Part shown: piece after piece, positions 7,536 through 15,717 of the stretch
How positions within the stretch are numbered: the stretch's first letter is position 1
How the letters are laid out: each line of letters begins with the position of its first letter
Assembly: GCA_041552135.1 (NCBI GenBank)
Contig: JBFELL010000008.1
Span: 1 to 34,212, forward strand
DNA length: 34,212 bases
Source of the DNA: SZUA-186 sp041552135
GTDB lineage: Bacteria > Pseudomonadota > Gammaproteobacteria > UBA9214
Reading direction: 5' to 3'
Notes under the pieces: model-generated
Told to the model about the DNA's origin: nothing
Databases searched by the model: none
Seen by the model: only the letters and a program-made list of their open reading frames with translations
Made by a program: the position numbers and the translations under genes

Positions 7536-9149
7536 TCAGCCAGCCTTATCCCCGTTCGGGAACTTGATCATGGTAACCACGTTCCGGTCGACCCTTCGCT
7601 TGTAGGAGACCTCGTCCATGACATTACGAACGAGGTGAATGCCAAGCCCGCCGATCTCCCGTTCCTCGATACTCAGGCTCAAGTCCGGTGTTTCCCTGAG
7701 AAATGGATTGAAAGGGATGCCGTCATCGGAGATGGTCACGAGTAGCCGCCCCTCCAGCAGGTCGACCTTGACCTCGATTTCGTGTTCATCTTCATCATCA
7801 AAACCATAGGAAATGATGTTGTTCAGCAGTTCGTCGAATACCAGCTTGAGCTGCATGAGCACTGCTCGATCAATGCCATGCTCCTCCGCAAAGTGCTCGA
7901 CCTCCTCATTGACCCGATCGATTTCCTCCAGACGGTTTGACAGGGTGATTTCCAGCGATTGTGCTGTCTTGCTCGTCGGCTGCCTGAGGAGTTGCAGTGC
8001 CAGCAGGGTAATGTCATCCGATTGCTCCGCACCGCGAGCGAAACTTTCCACACCCTTGAGCGTCGCCTTGACCAGTTCCTCCGGCCCCTCGTAGGGATGT
8101 GCCGTCATGAGCTCGACCAGGCGTTGTTCCTCGAACAGCGCCTCCTCGGGATTCATCGCCTCGGTAACACCGTCGGTGTAGATAAGCAGCATGTCATTCA
8201 GTCCGACTTTCGTGGTATCCGATCCGTAGGCCAGCCCTTCGAACATACCTGCCACCGGTCCGTGCAGTGTATCAAGGCGTTCAGTGCTGCCGTTGTCACG
8301 CAGGAGGTATGGTGGATTGTGACCGGCGTTGGTGTACAGCAACTCGCCGGTCCGGACATTCAGGATACCCAGAAAGATAGTGATGAACATGCTGGCATCG
8401 TTGCTCTCGGCGATCTCGTCATTGACATGCGTCAGGATACTCGCCGTGGAGTAGTCGCCACCGGCCCGCGAACGGATCATGGCCTTGGTGATCGCCATGA
8501 ACAACGCCGCCGGTACCCCCTTGCCCGACACGTCACCAATACAGACACACAGATGATCTTCATCGATAAAAAAGAAATCGTAGAAGTCCCCGCCCACCTC
8601 GCGAGCCGCCTGCATGCTGCCGAAGATGGAAAACTCGTCGCGATCGGGGAATGCCGGAAAGTCCTTGGGCAGCATGCTGAGCTGTATATCACGGCCGACA
8701 TTGAGCTCTTTCTGCATGCGCTCTTTCTGCGCCTCGATAATGGCATAAGCGCTTTGCAATTCGGCCATGTTCTGCTTCAGGGTCATGTGGGTGCGAACAC
8801 GCGCCTCCACAATCGCCGGGGAAATCGGCTTGGTGATGTAGTCGACGGCACCGGCTGCAAGCCCCCTGGCCTCGTCGCTCTCCTGCCCCATCGCCGTAAC
8901 GAAGATAACCGGGATGTCCCGGGTCGCCGGGTCGGCCTTCAACTGCGCGCAGACCTCATAGCCGTCCATTTCCGGCATCATTACATCCAGCAGGATCAGG
9001 TCGGGCGGATTGCCGGATTTCGCTGCCTTCAGGGCCTGCTTGCCGTTGATGGCGGCCATGATCTTGTAGTCTGGCTTGAGCAGGTCAGCCAGCACGTTGA
9101 TGTTGAAGCGCTCGTCATCAACTACAAGGATTTTATGATTGTTTTCCAT
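7536..9149 (-). CDS. Response regulator with PP2C (SpoIIE/RsbU) phosphatase and RsbW-like HATPase domains
   Basis: 537 residues from the ATG at 9149 (a GTG lies one codon upstream). Numbered from that GTG, the order is: receiver 1-125 with phospho-acceptor D56 and K108; coiled linker ~125-160; SpoIIE-type PP2C ~165-390 with metal-binding motifs GGDFYD (188), GDVSGKG (206) and SDDIT (378); HATPase of the anti-sigma type ~400-530 with an intact N-box FDELLNN (439-445), DDG (476-478) and GGLG (501-504). One protein thus carries both the activity expected to dephosphorylate a STAS protein and the one expected to phosphorylate it, under control of a receiver. It sits between the lone receiver and the permease-RsbW gene. 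The STAS protein at 5289-5621 is the obvious substrate, by inference. Confidence 0.93.
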   Translation of the reverse strand: MENNHKILVVDDERFNINVLADLLKPDYKIMAAINGKQALKAAKSGNPPDLILLDVMMPEMDGYEVCAQLKADPATRDIPVIFVTAMGQESDEARGLAAGAVDYITKPISPAIVEARVRTHMTLKQNMAELQSAYAIIEAQKERMQKELNVGRDIQLSMLPKDFPAFPDRDEFSIFGSMQAAREVGGDFYDFFFIDEDHLCVCIGDVSGKGVPAALFMAITKAMIRSRAGGDYSTASILTHVNDEIAESNDASMFITIFLGILNVRTGELLYTNAGHNPPYLLRDNGSTERLDTLHGPVAGMFEGLAYGSDTTKVGLNDMLLIYTDGVTEAMNPEEALFEEQRLVELMTAHPYEGPEELVKATLKGVESFARGAEQSDDITLLALQLLRQPTSKTAQSLEITLSNRLEEIDRVNEEVEHFAEEHGIDRAVLMQLKLVFDELLNNIISYGFDDEDEHEIEVKVDLLEGRLLVTISDDGIPFNPFLRETPDLSLSIEEREIGGLGIHLVRNVMDEVSYKRRVDRNVVTMIKFPNGDKAG

Positions 9150-9233
9150 CACCCCAAGATCTGAATCGCGAATTCAGGACAACCAGCAATGTCAGACTGC
9201 TGCATCAAAGCGGGTGATTATAACTGATCTGGC

Positions 9234-9611
9234 TCATGTGTTACCGAGCTGTGCCCTGACAGTATCCAGCAGGGCATCGGGCGAAACAGGCTTGGTCAGG
9301 AAGGCCACCGCACCTTCCTCAAATGCCCTTCTCTGATCGGCCGTTTGATCTGCACCCGAGACGAAGATGACGGGAATATCGCAGGTTGCTGCGCCGCTTT
9401 TCAGTTGCCGGCAGACCTCGTAGCCGTCCATCCCCGGCATCATCACATCGAGCAGCACCAGGTCCGGCGGATTCGCCGAGCGGGCCGCCTTGAGGGCCTG
9501 CTCGCCGCTGATGGCCGCCATCACCTTGTAGTCCGTCCTGAGCAGGTCCGCGATCATCTTGACATTGAACCGCTCGTCGTCGACCACCAGTATTTTCGGC
9601 TTCTCTCCCAT
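9234..9611 (-). CDS. Single-domain response regulator (CheY-like receiver)
   Basis: 125 residues from the ATG at 9611; a TTG at 9626 overlapping the stop of the upstream kinase (TTGA) is an alternative start. The whole protein is a receiver: DDE acidic pocket (residues 11-13), phospho-acceptor D55 in LLDVMMPGMDG, S85, K107 in LTKP. It has no output domain, so it should act by binding a partner or as a phosphate sink or relay. It is strikingly similar to the receiver of the next gene (both begin KILVVDDERFN, and both have PPDL-LLDVMMP-MDGYEVC-QLK), which suggests a local duplication. The hybrid kinase immediately upstream is its probable phosphodonor. Confidence 0.92.
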   Translation of the reverse strand: MGEKPKILVVDDERFNVKMIADLLRTDYKVMAAISGEQALKAARSANPPDLVLLDVMMPGMDGYEVCRQLKSGAATCDIPVIFVSGADQTADQRRAFEEGAVAFLTKPVSPDALLDTVRAQLGNT

Positions 9612-9622
9612 GCGCAGTCGGA

Positions 9623-12600
9623 TCAACCGTCAGACGCCAGCGACTGCCTGAGCGACGCCAGCGTTTCCTGCGCCTCCTCGAACTCGAAACCGCTGACCTG
9701 TCGCTCGAGTGTCCGGAGCAACTGGCGATCGAATCGGTCGCCAGACTGGCTCGCGAGTTCAGCCACCTTCTCCTCGGAATCCGGGTCCATCTCTTCCATC
9801 ATGTTCCCAAGCTCCAGCAACAGCTGCTCGAGTTTTTCAACACTGGCGGATTCAGCCGGGCTGCTACTGGTCGAAGAGCCTGCTGTTGCCACCAGGCTGG
9901 AGAGACCCTGCAATACCGGCTCCATTGCCACAGCAAGTGCGGCCAGCAAATCCGTGGCACTTTCAAGCTGCCCGTCCTTGATGGCCAGCTCCAGGTCTTT
10001 TGCCCGCTGGTTGAGTTCGCCTGCACCGATGGTAGCCGCGACGCCCTTGATCGTATGGGCCAGCCGCTGGGCCGTGTCATGATCATTCAGGTCGAGTGCC
10101 GCCTGGATCGCCTTGATGTCATCCCCGTGGTCAAGATAAAACTCGCCCAGCAGCTTCCTGAAGAGCCCGGAATTACCTCCCATCCGCTGCAGGCCAGCTG
10201 ACAGATCGATTCCGGGCAGGCTTTCCGGCAGCACTGACGTGCTGCTGTCCACTACAGCCTGGTCCAGGGCAGTATCGGGCAGCTCTCGCTCGCCTGGCTC
10301 AATCCACTCGAGCAGGGTGTTGAAGAGTTCCGTTGGATTGATTGGCTTGGCGATATGGTCATTCATACCGGCCTTGCGTGCGTCCTCCTTGTCCTCGACC
10401 ATGGCATTGGCCGTCATGGCCAGAACCGGCAGGTCCCTGTACTGGTCCTGTCTGCGAATCTCGCGAGTTGCCGTATAGCCATCCATCACCGGCATCTGCA
10501 CATCCATGAGCACACAGTCATAGCGAGTGCTGGTCAGTTTCTCCAGTGCTTCCTGTCCGTTGTTTGCAATATCGACAACAAACCGGGCATGCTCCAGCAG
10601 CTCGGTAGCGACCTGCTGGTTAATGTGATTGTCCTCTACCAGAAGGATGCGGGCTCCCTGTATCGGACGCAATATCCCGGCATCAAAGTCCCGGCTCTGG
10701 CGACTCCCCTTCGCAGCCCCGATGACTTCATGGCCAAAGGTTTCCATGGTGACATCCAGAAGCAGGGATGGATTCACCGGTTTATGCAATTCATTATCGA
10801 GCAATTCGATTCCCGGAGCATTTTCATACTCCGCGTGCCCGTGAGCCGTAACCAGTATGATCTTCGGCAACTCCGCCAGAGAGAGGTCTTTCTTGATCTG
10901 GACGGTGGTCTCAAGACCATCCATCCCTCCCGGCATGACGTAATCCATCAGAATAAGCCCGTAGGGCGGCTCGGCTGTCTGTACGCGTTCGATCGCCTCC
11001 TCACCGCTGCTGACACTGTCAACCGCCAGGCCGAATTGACCAAGATAGGCCTCGAGGATCTCACGGGCATGCGGATTGTCATCCACAACCAGCACACGTA
11101 TTCTGCTCAAATCCGCGGATATCTGTTTTTTCTGGTGCTGTGCCCGCTCATCAACACCCAGCAGCACTTCAAAACTGAAGGTACTGCCCATACCAGGTTC
11201 GCTTTCCACCCAGATCCGCCCATCCATCAACTCGACCAGTTGCTTGGAAATCGCCAGCCCCAGGCCGGTACCGCCATATTTCCTTGATGTCGAGGTATCC
11301 GCCTGGCTGAAGGACCGGAAGAGTTTGCCCACCTGTTCTTTCGTCATGCCGATACCTGTATCGTGCACTGAGAATCTGAGCCTGGCCTTTTCATCCTCCA
11401 GTGCCACGAGGGAAATCGAGACCAGGATCTCGCCCTCATGGGTGAACTTGACGGCATTGTTCGAAAGATTCACCAGCACCTGACCCAGTCGCAAGGGATC
11501 ACCGACCAGCCCTGAAGGCACATCCGCCCCCCTCGAAAACAGCAATTCAAGACCCTTCTCCTGCGTCTTCACACTGACTACGGTCGCCAGACTCTCTAGC
11601 ATCCCGTCAAGCGAGAACGGCACGGATTCAATATCCATCTTGCCAGCCTCGATCTTCGAGAAATCAAGGATGTCGTTAATAATGCCCAGGAGAGACACAC
11701 CTGAAGAATGGATCTTGTTGAGATAATCCTGCTGTTTAGGCGTCAATTCCGTCCGCAGTGCCAGATCCGTCAGCCCGATAATGGCATTCATCGGTGTCCG
11801 AATCTCGTGGCTCATGTTTGCCAGGAAGTCACTCTTGGCACGGGTTGCCGCTTCCGCAGACTCCATGGCCCTGGCCAGTGCTTCCTCGGCCTTTTTGCGC
11901 TCAGTGATATCGCGGATCAGGCCTATATAGATCTTTTCCCTGCCAATAACAGTTTCTGAAACTGCCAGCTCCACAGGAAATGTCTCGCCATTTTTATGCT
12001 GCGCAGTCACTTCTCGTGCAGTACCAATAATGTATTGCTGACCGGTTTTTCTGTATTTCTCTAGATAGCCGTCGTGTGCATCCTTGTAAGGCGGGGGCAT
12101 CAGCATATTGATATTACTGCCGACCATTTCAGATTGCTTGTATCCGAACATTCTTTCTGCAGAGGGACTGAATTCCTGAACAATACCTGACTCAGAGATA
12201 ATGACCAGACTGTCAGCAAGGTTGTTGACAATACTGCGGGTCCTTATTTCTGCAGATTCTGCCTTTTGCTTGGCATCGTGCAGGGACCTTTCCATTTTCT
12301 TTCGGTCGGTGATGTCAATGATTGTTCCAATAACCACCTCTGGCTGATTCTCTGCGCTGTAAACACACTGCCCACGCTCGTACACATGACGCGTCCCGCC
12401 GTCTTCATTAACCATCCGGTACTCGAGAAGATACGGCTCTCTTCTGCCAACTGCACCAGTGATAGTTTCCAGCACATATTCACGATCTTTATCGTGCACA
12501 AAATCAATAAGGCCGTGTTCACGATCAGTTATCAGATCTTCCGGGTAGAGCCCTGTAAGACGTTCCGCCTCGGCACTGATATATTCTATTGAACGCTGCC

Positions 12601-13825
12601 TGTCTGGCAGGCACCTGTATACCGTACCCGGAATGGTGGCAACCATTGTTCTGAATTCTCGTTCACTGTGCTTGATTGCAACCCGGGCAGCTTCTGATTT
12701 TGCACGATTCCAGATAAAAAATGCCGACAGGACGACGATCAGCGATGCCATAATGCCTGACAAAATAAAAAACAGATTTCTGGTCGCATTGATTGAGGCA
12801 TAGGCTTCGGCAACGTCGATCTCTGTTGTGACGCCAAACTCATAAACAGGATCCCACATCCATTTACCGATCACAGCCACGCCACGGTAATCGTTATACC
12901 CATCCAGATTAAAACCTTCTCCTTGTTCTATCGCGCTTTTCGCCATCAGGGTAAGCGGCTGTTTTTCTCGTATTAGTTTTGGCCTGAAACCTTCCAGCAA
13001 GTTGCCACCCGGGTCTCTGATATCGACAGACAGGATAGAGCGCCCATATTGAGAAACAAGACCAATGTTTTTCAGTTCTTCATCAAATCGACTTTGGCTG
13101 ATCATTTTGCCTTGCCGGTTAAATGCATAGCTTTCGCCGGACTCACCCATTCTTCCGCGTTGAAGTATCTCGGTTAAGCCATGCTCGGGATCCACATACA
13201 GCAAGAGTATGGCTACGGGTATATTGGCATCATCATGGACGGCTGCAGCCACATGCATTACAGCAAAGTTCTTCGAGTAACCCCGAACCGGCAACCCGAT
13301 CGCCGTGCGCGACAGGTTCAAAACCTTATCCAGCAGCTTGTCAACCGTTTGATTTCCAGGCTTCTTGCCTATGTCCGACTTGTTTGAGCCGGCGAGCACA
13401 ACACCATCAGGCGTGGTTATTGCAAATCCCAGAATGCCCGAGCGTGAAAGTGCGGGCGACATGACTTTCGAGAGACGTTCTTCATACTGCGATATGGAGC
13501 TTCCCCCGGCATCGGTCTTTAACCGAGAAGCCAGAACCAGCGCGCGACTGATACGCCTGACATCTTCATGCTCGCTCCAGAAATGCACGCGCTCCTGCTC
13601 TTCCTCGAACCATTTATAAATAGCAGCCTTGGTTGTTTCAAAAACAGCAGAAAGCTCCCGGTCAATCTCAAACCGGGAACGCTCAAGCAAACGATCATCA
13701 ATTTGTAGGGTCAGAACAAGCTGCGCGATGAGAATTACTGCCGCAAAAAGATAAACCACCACACTTGTGATGCCCTTTCCGCTTGACTCGGTTTCTTGCT
13801 GTTCCATGTGTAGTTCGCCTGTCAT
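9623..13825 (-). CDS. Hybrid sensor histidine kinase (Cache-PAS-PAS-HisKA-HATPase-REC-REC-HPt)
   Basis: 1400 residues. TM1 ~20-40; extracytoplasmic Cache-like sensor ~45-345 (ends with the characteristic GYNDYRGVAVIG... pattern near 309-320); TM2 ~350-371; two PAS/PAC modules ~385-510 and ~527-645; HisKA with H673 in MSHEIRTPMNAIIG; HATPase ~775-890 with N-box LSNNAVKF, DTGIGM and GGTGLGLAI; receiver 1 with D961; receiver 2 with D1108; HPt with H1257 in LAHTIKGVAATIG; then an ~80-residue helical tail common in such hybrids. It is a full phosphorelay in one chain at the inner membrane. The starts at 13825 and 13807 are both possible. The flanking binding protein (upstream) and receivers (downstream) suggest it links solute detection to the PP2C protein. 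The N-terminal half looks more AT-rich than surrounding genes. Confidence 0.95.
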   Translation of the reverse strand: MTGELHMEQQETESSGKGITSVVVYLFAAVILIAQLVLTLQIDDRLLERSRFEIDRELSAVFETTKAAIYKWFEEEQERVHFWSEHEDVRRISRALVLASRLKTDAGGSSISQYEERLSKVMSPALSRSGILGFAITTPDGVVLAGSNKSDIGKKPGNQTVDKLLDKVLNLSRTAIGLPVRGYSKNFAVMHVAAAVHDDANIPVAILLLYVDPEHGLTEILQRGRMGESGESYAFNRQGKMISQSRFDEELKNIGLVSQYGRSILSVDIRDPGGNLLEGFRPKLIREKQPLTLMAKSAIEQGEGFNLDGYNDYRGVAVIGKWMWDPVYEFGVTTEIDVAEAYASINATRNLFFILSGIMASLIVVLSAFFIWNRAKSEAARVAIKHSEREFRTMVATIPGTVYRCLPDRQRSIEYISAEAERLTGLYPEDLITDREHGLIDFVHDKDREYVLETITGAVGRREPYLLEYRMVNEDGGTRHVYERGQCVYSAENQPEVVIGTIIDITDRKKMERSLHDAKQKAESAEIRTRSIVNNLADSLVIISESGIVQEFSPSAERMFGYKQSEMVGSNINMLMPPPYKDAHDGYLEKYRKTGQQYIIGTAREVTAQHKNGETFPVELAVSETVIGREKIYIGLIRDITERKKAEEALARAMESAEAATRAKSDFLANMSHEIRTPMNAIIGLTDLALRTELTPKQQDYLNKIHSSGVSLLGIINDILDFSKIEAGKMDIESVPFSLDGMLESLATVVSVKTQEKGLELLFSRGADVPSGLVGDPLRLGQVLVNLSNNAVKFTHEGEILVSISLVALEDEKARLRFSVHDTGIGMTKEQVGKLFRSFSQADTSTSRKYGGTGLGLAISKQLVELMDGRIWVESEPGMGSTFSFEVLLGVDERAQHQKKQISADLSRIRVLVVDDNPHAREILEAYLGQFGLAVDSVSSGEEAIERVQTAEPPYGLILMDYVMPGGMDGLETTVQIKKDLSLAELPKIILVTAHGHAEYENAPGIELLDNELHKPVNPSLLLDVTMETFGHEVIGAAKGSRQSRDFDAGILRPIQGARILLVEDNHINQQVATELLEHARFVVDIANNGQEALEKLTSTRYDCVLMDVQMPVMDGYTATREIRRQDQYRDLPVLAMTANAMVEDKEDARKAGMNDHIAKPINPTELFNTLLEWIEPGERELPDTALDQAVVDSSTSVLPESLPGIDLSAGLQRMGGNSGLFRKLLGEFYLDHGDDIKAIQAALDLNDHDTAQRLAHTIKGVAATIGAGELNQRAKDLELAIKDGQLESATDLLAALAVAMEPVLQGLSSLVATAGSSTSSSPAESASVEKLEQLLLELGNMMEEMDPDSEEKVAELASQSGDRFDRQLLRTLERQVSGFEFEEAQETLASLRQSLASDG

Positions 13826-13863
13826 TTTTTGCGGTATGCAATTCTAGAAAGGGGATTTATCGG

Positions 13864-15114
13864 TTAAGGATTGAACACTTCAAAAGCCTCGTTACGACCA
13901 AGGCGTGAATAGTAGATTCCCGCAAGTCCGCTGTGATCGTACTCCCCAAAGTCCACCTTCTTTCCCAACCCGAACTCCTCGTCCTTCATGTTTTCCAGGG
14001 CTCGAACCAGTTTCGATCTGGACAAATCCGGCCCGACTCTCCTCAATGCCTCCACGAGAACTCGCGCATTGATAAACCCTTCCAGGGCCACATAATTGGG
14101 CTCATCTTCAGGGAAATGTTTTGCATGCATAGCGCGGTATGCATGAACAGTTTCCAGGTCGGTAGCGGCCGGGGAAGGAACGACCTGCGTCACTATTATC
14201 TTGTCATAGTGCTGCGGGGCAACATCCCGCATTTTTATTGCCCGCGCAAATGCCGCAGAACCGACGAAGGATACCGTATGGAAAAATGGTGTAAAACCAT
14301 TGTCATGGCTCAACTTGATAAACTTGGCCAGCGGATTATAGGTGCCGGCAATAATAACCGCCTCAGCACCACTGGCTTTCAAGGAATCTACCGCGTGCTC
14401 CACATCCATCGTCCCGCGAACATATGTTTCTACTGCCACAAGATCCAGATCGCGATTCCATTCCTGCTGACGATTCCAGATTGCAAGCTGGATACCAGCC
14501 AGCACGGCCTTGCCGAATGCGTCATCCTGGTAGAGAACCCCTATCTTTCTCATCCCGAGAGTGTCAACAAAATACTTAACTGCACCTTCTGCCTCCTCAT
14601 AATAAGAGGCACGCAGGTGAAACATATAGGGCCTGAAAGGTGTTCTCAGAGACTCTGCTCCCGTAAGGAAACCGAAGCCGGGAATCTGTTGCTCATGAAC
14701 AATATCAATGATTTTTACTGATGTTGGCGTACCCACATACCCGTACAGCATAAACACCTTGTCATCAAAAATAAGCTTCCGGGTGTTTTCAACCGTCCTG
14801 GGCGGATCATACTGGTCATCATAGGAAATGAGCCGGATTTTTCTCCCATGGATGCCACCAGCATCATTCACCTCGTTGAACCACGACATGCTCCCATGGG
14901 TATACTGAGTACCTAGAAATTCCGCATGGCCAGTTAACGCAGACGAGGAACCCAGCAAAATCTCATCCTCGGTTATTCCTGATTGATCCATTTCGGGCGA
15001 CATAACGTCCCTTTGCGTCTCAGGTGCACGTTGCATGACCAGGGCTACGCCAGCAATCAGCAGCAATACAATGATCGCACCTACGATTGAATTGATTCTG
15101 GTATTGAACGCCAT
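13864..15114 (-). CDS. Membrane-anchored type-1 periplasmic substrate-binding protein (LivJ/Peripla_BP_6 type)
   Basis: 416 residues. An N-terminal hydrophobic segment (residues ~9-28, no lipobox Cys) should anchor or export the protein; from ~46 the sequence follows the branched-chain-amino-acid/amide binding-protein fold: ITEDEILLGSSSALTGHAEFLG, GIHGRKIRLISYDDQYDPPRTVENTRKLI, then LYGYVGTPTS and GAEAVIIAGTYNPLAKFIK. No ABC permease or ATPase genes are nearby. The gene lies 38 bases upstream of the hybrid kinase on the same strand. It is therefore likely a sensory accessory that presents a ligand to the kinase's periplasmic domain rather than a transport component. AGGATA precedes the ATG. 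The ligand cannot be predicted; this family binds amino acids, amides, urea and aromatic compounds. Confidence 0.88.
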   Translation of the reverse strand: MAFNTRINSIVGAIIVLLLIAGVALVMQRAPETQRDVMSPEMDQSGITEDEILLGSSSALTGHAEFLGTQYTHGSMSWFNEVNDAGGIHGRKIRLISYDDQYDPPRTVENTRKLIFDDKVFMLYGYVGTPTSVKIIDIVHEQQIPGFGFLTGAESLRTPFRPYMFHLRASYYEEAEGAVKYFVDTLGMRKIGVLYQDDAFGKAVLAGIQLAIWNRQQEWNRDLDLVAVETYVRGTMDVEHAVDSLKASGAEAVIIAGTYNPLAKFIKLSHDNGFTPFFHTVSFVGSAAFARAIKMRDVAPQHYDKIIVTQVVPSPAATDLETVHAYRAMHAKHFPEDEPNYVALEGFINARVLVEALRRVGPDLSRSKLVRALENMKDEEFGLGKKVDFGEYDHSGLAGIYYSRLGRNEAFEVFNP

Positions 15115-15717
15115 TGCCGATTTATCCTAATAACTGCAAGATCACGGATTTTTACCCCTAAACCATCCCGAACCCTAGTCACCGGGCACATGGAATCCAA
15201 ACATACCAGGATCCCCTTGCTATCTTTTTGCTTCCTGGTGAGCGGATCATGCGCCTCGCGCGCTCATGGACTGCGCGCTGAGCGTATTCTAGTGTAATGA
15301 ATTGATTTGTGATTCTCGAGCATGTCTGACTTCGATATTACAATGCACGGTTACCGGGATCGCCAGCCGAGGCATGAGCAAGGTATGCGGGTATTGTAGT
15401 GTCTCCACCACTGCATGGTGATGGCCTGCGGCTCCTTCAGACTGCAAGCACATACAACATGCGAGGCCTGTCAACAGCTCCAGAGGCTTCCACGCCAGTT
15501 AGAATCCAAAGCTGGCAATTCGTTTTGATCCGTTCCGATTGAGTCCACCAGCATCAGCGCATCCAGCATGAATCAGGTGCGTGCACGGGCGCTGCTGTAA
15601 CGCACCGGAAGAACAGATTACCGGCCTCAGAAATCTTGAGGTTACTGCATACAGGAACTACGCCTTGCTTGCGCGGCAGTAACCCGAATCGCCACAACGA
15701 AACTGGAGTAATGAACT
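15115..15717. other. Gene-free interval upstream of the signalling operon
   Basis: About 600 bases with no ORF that has convincing codon use or a recognisable product; the 61-codon frame at 15289-15474 (-) looks spurious. ACCAGGA near 15204 and TCCTGGT near 15232 form a 7-bp inverted repeat. The promoter of the - strand operon starting at 15114 must lie here, but I see no clear -35/-10 pair. The composition is more AT-rich than most of the window, and the interval could be decayed sequence. Confidence 0.5.

Noticed and set aside
7959..9164. 401-codon + strand frame opposite the PP2C gene
   Set aside because: Antisense of a gene with complete receiver, PP2C and HATPase motifs.
15289..15474. 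61-codon - strand frame in the gene-free interval
   Set aside because: No ribosome site, no recognisable sequence, and composition not gene-like.
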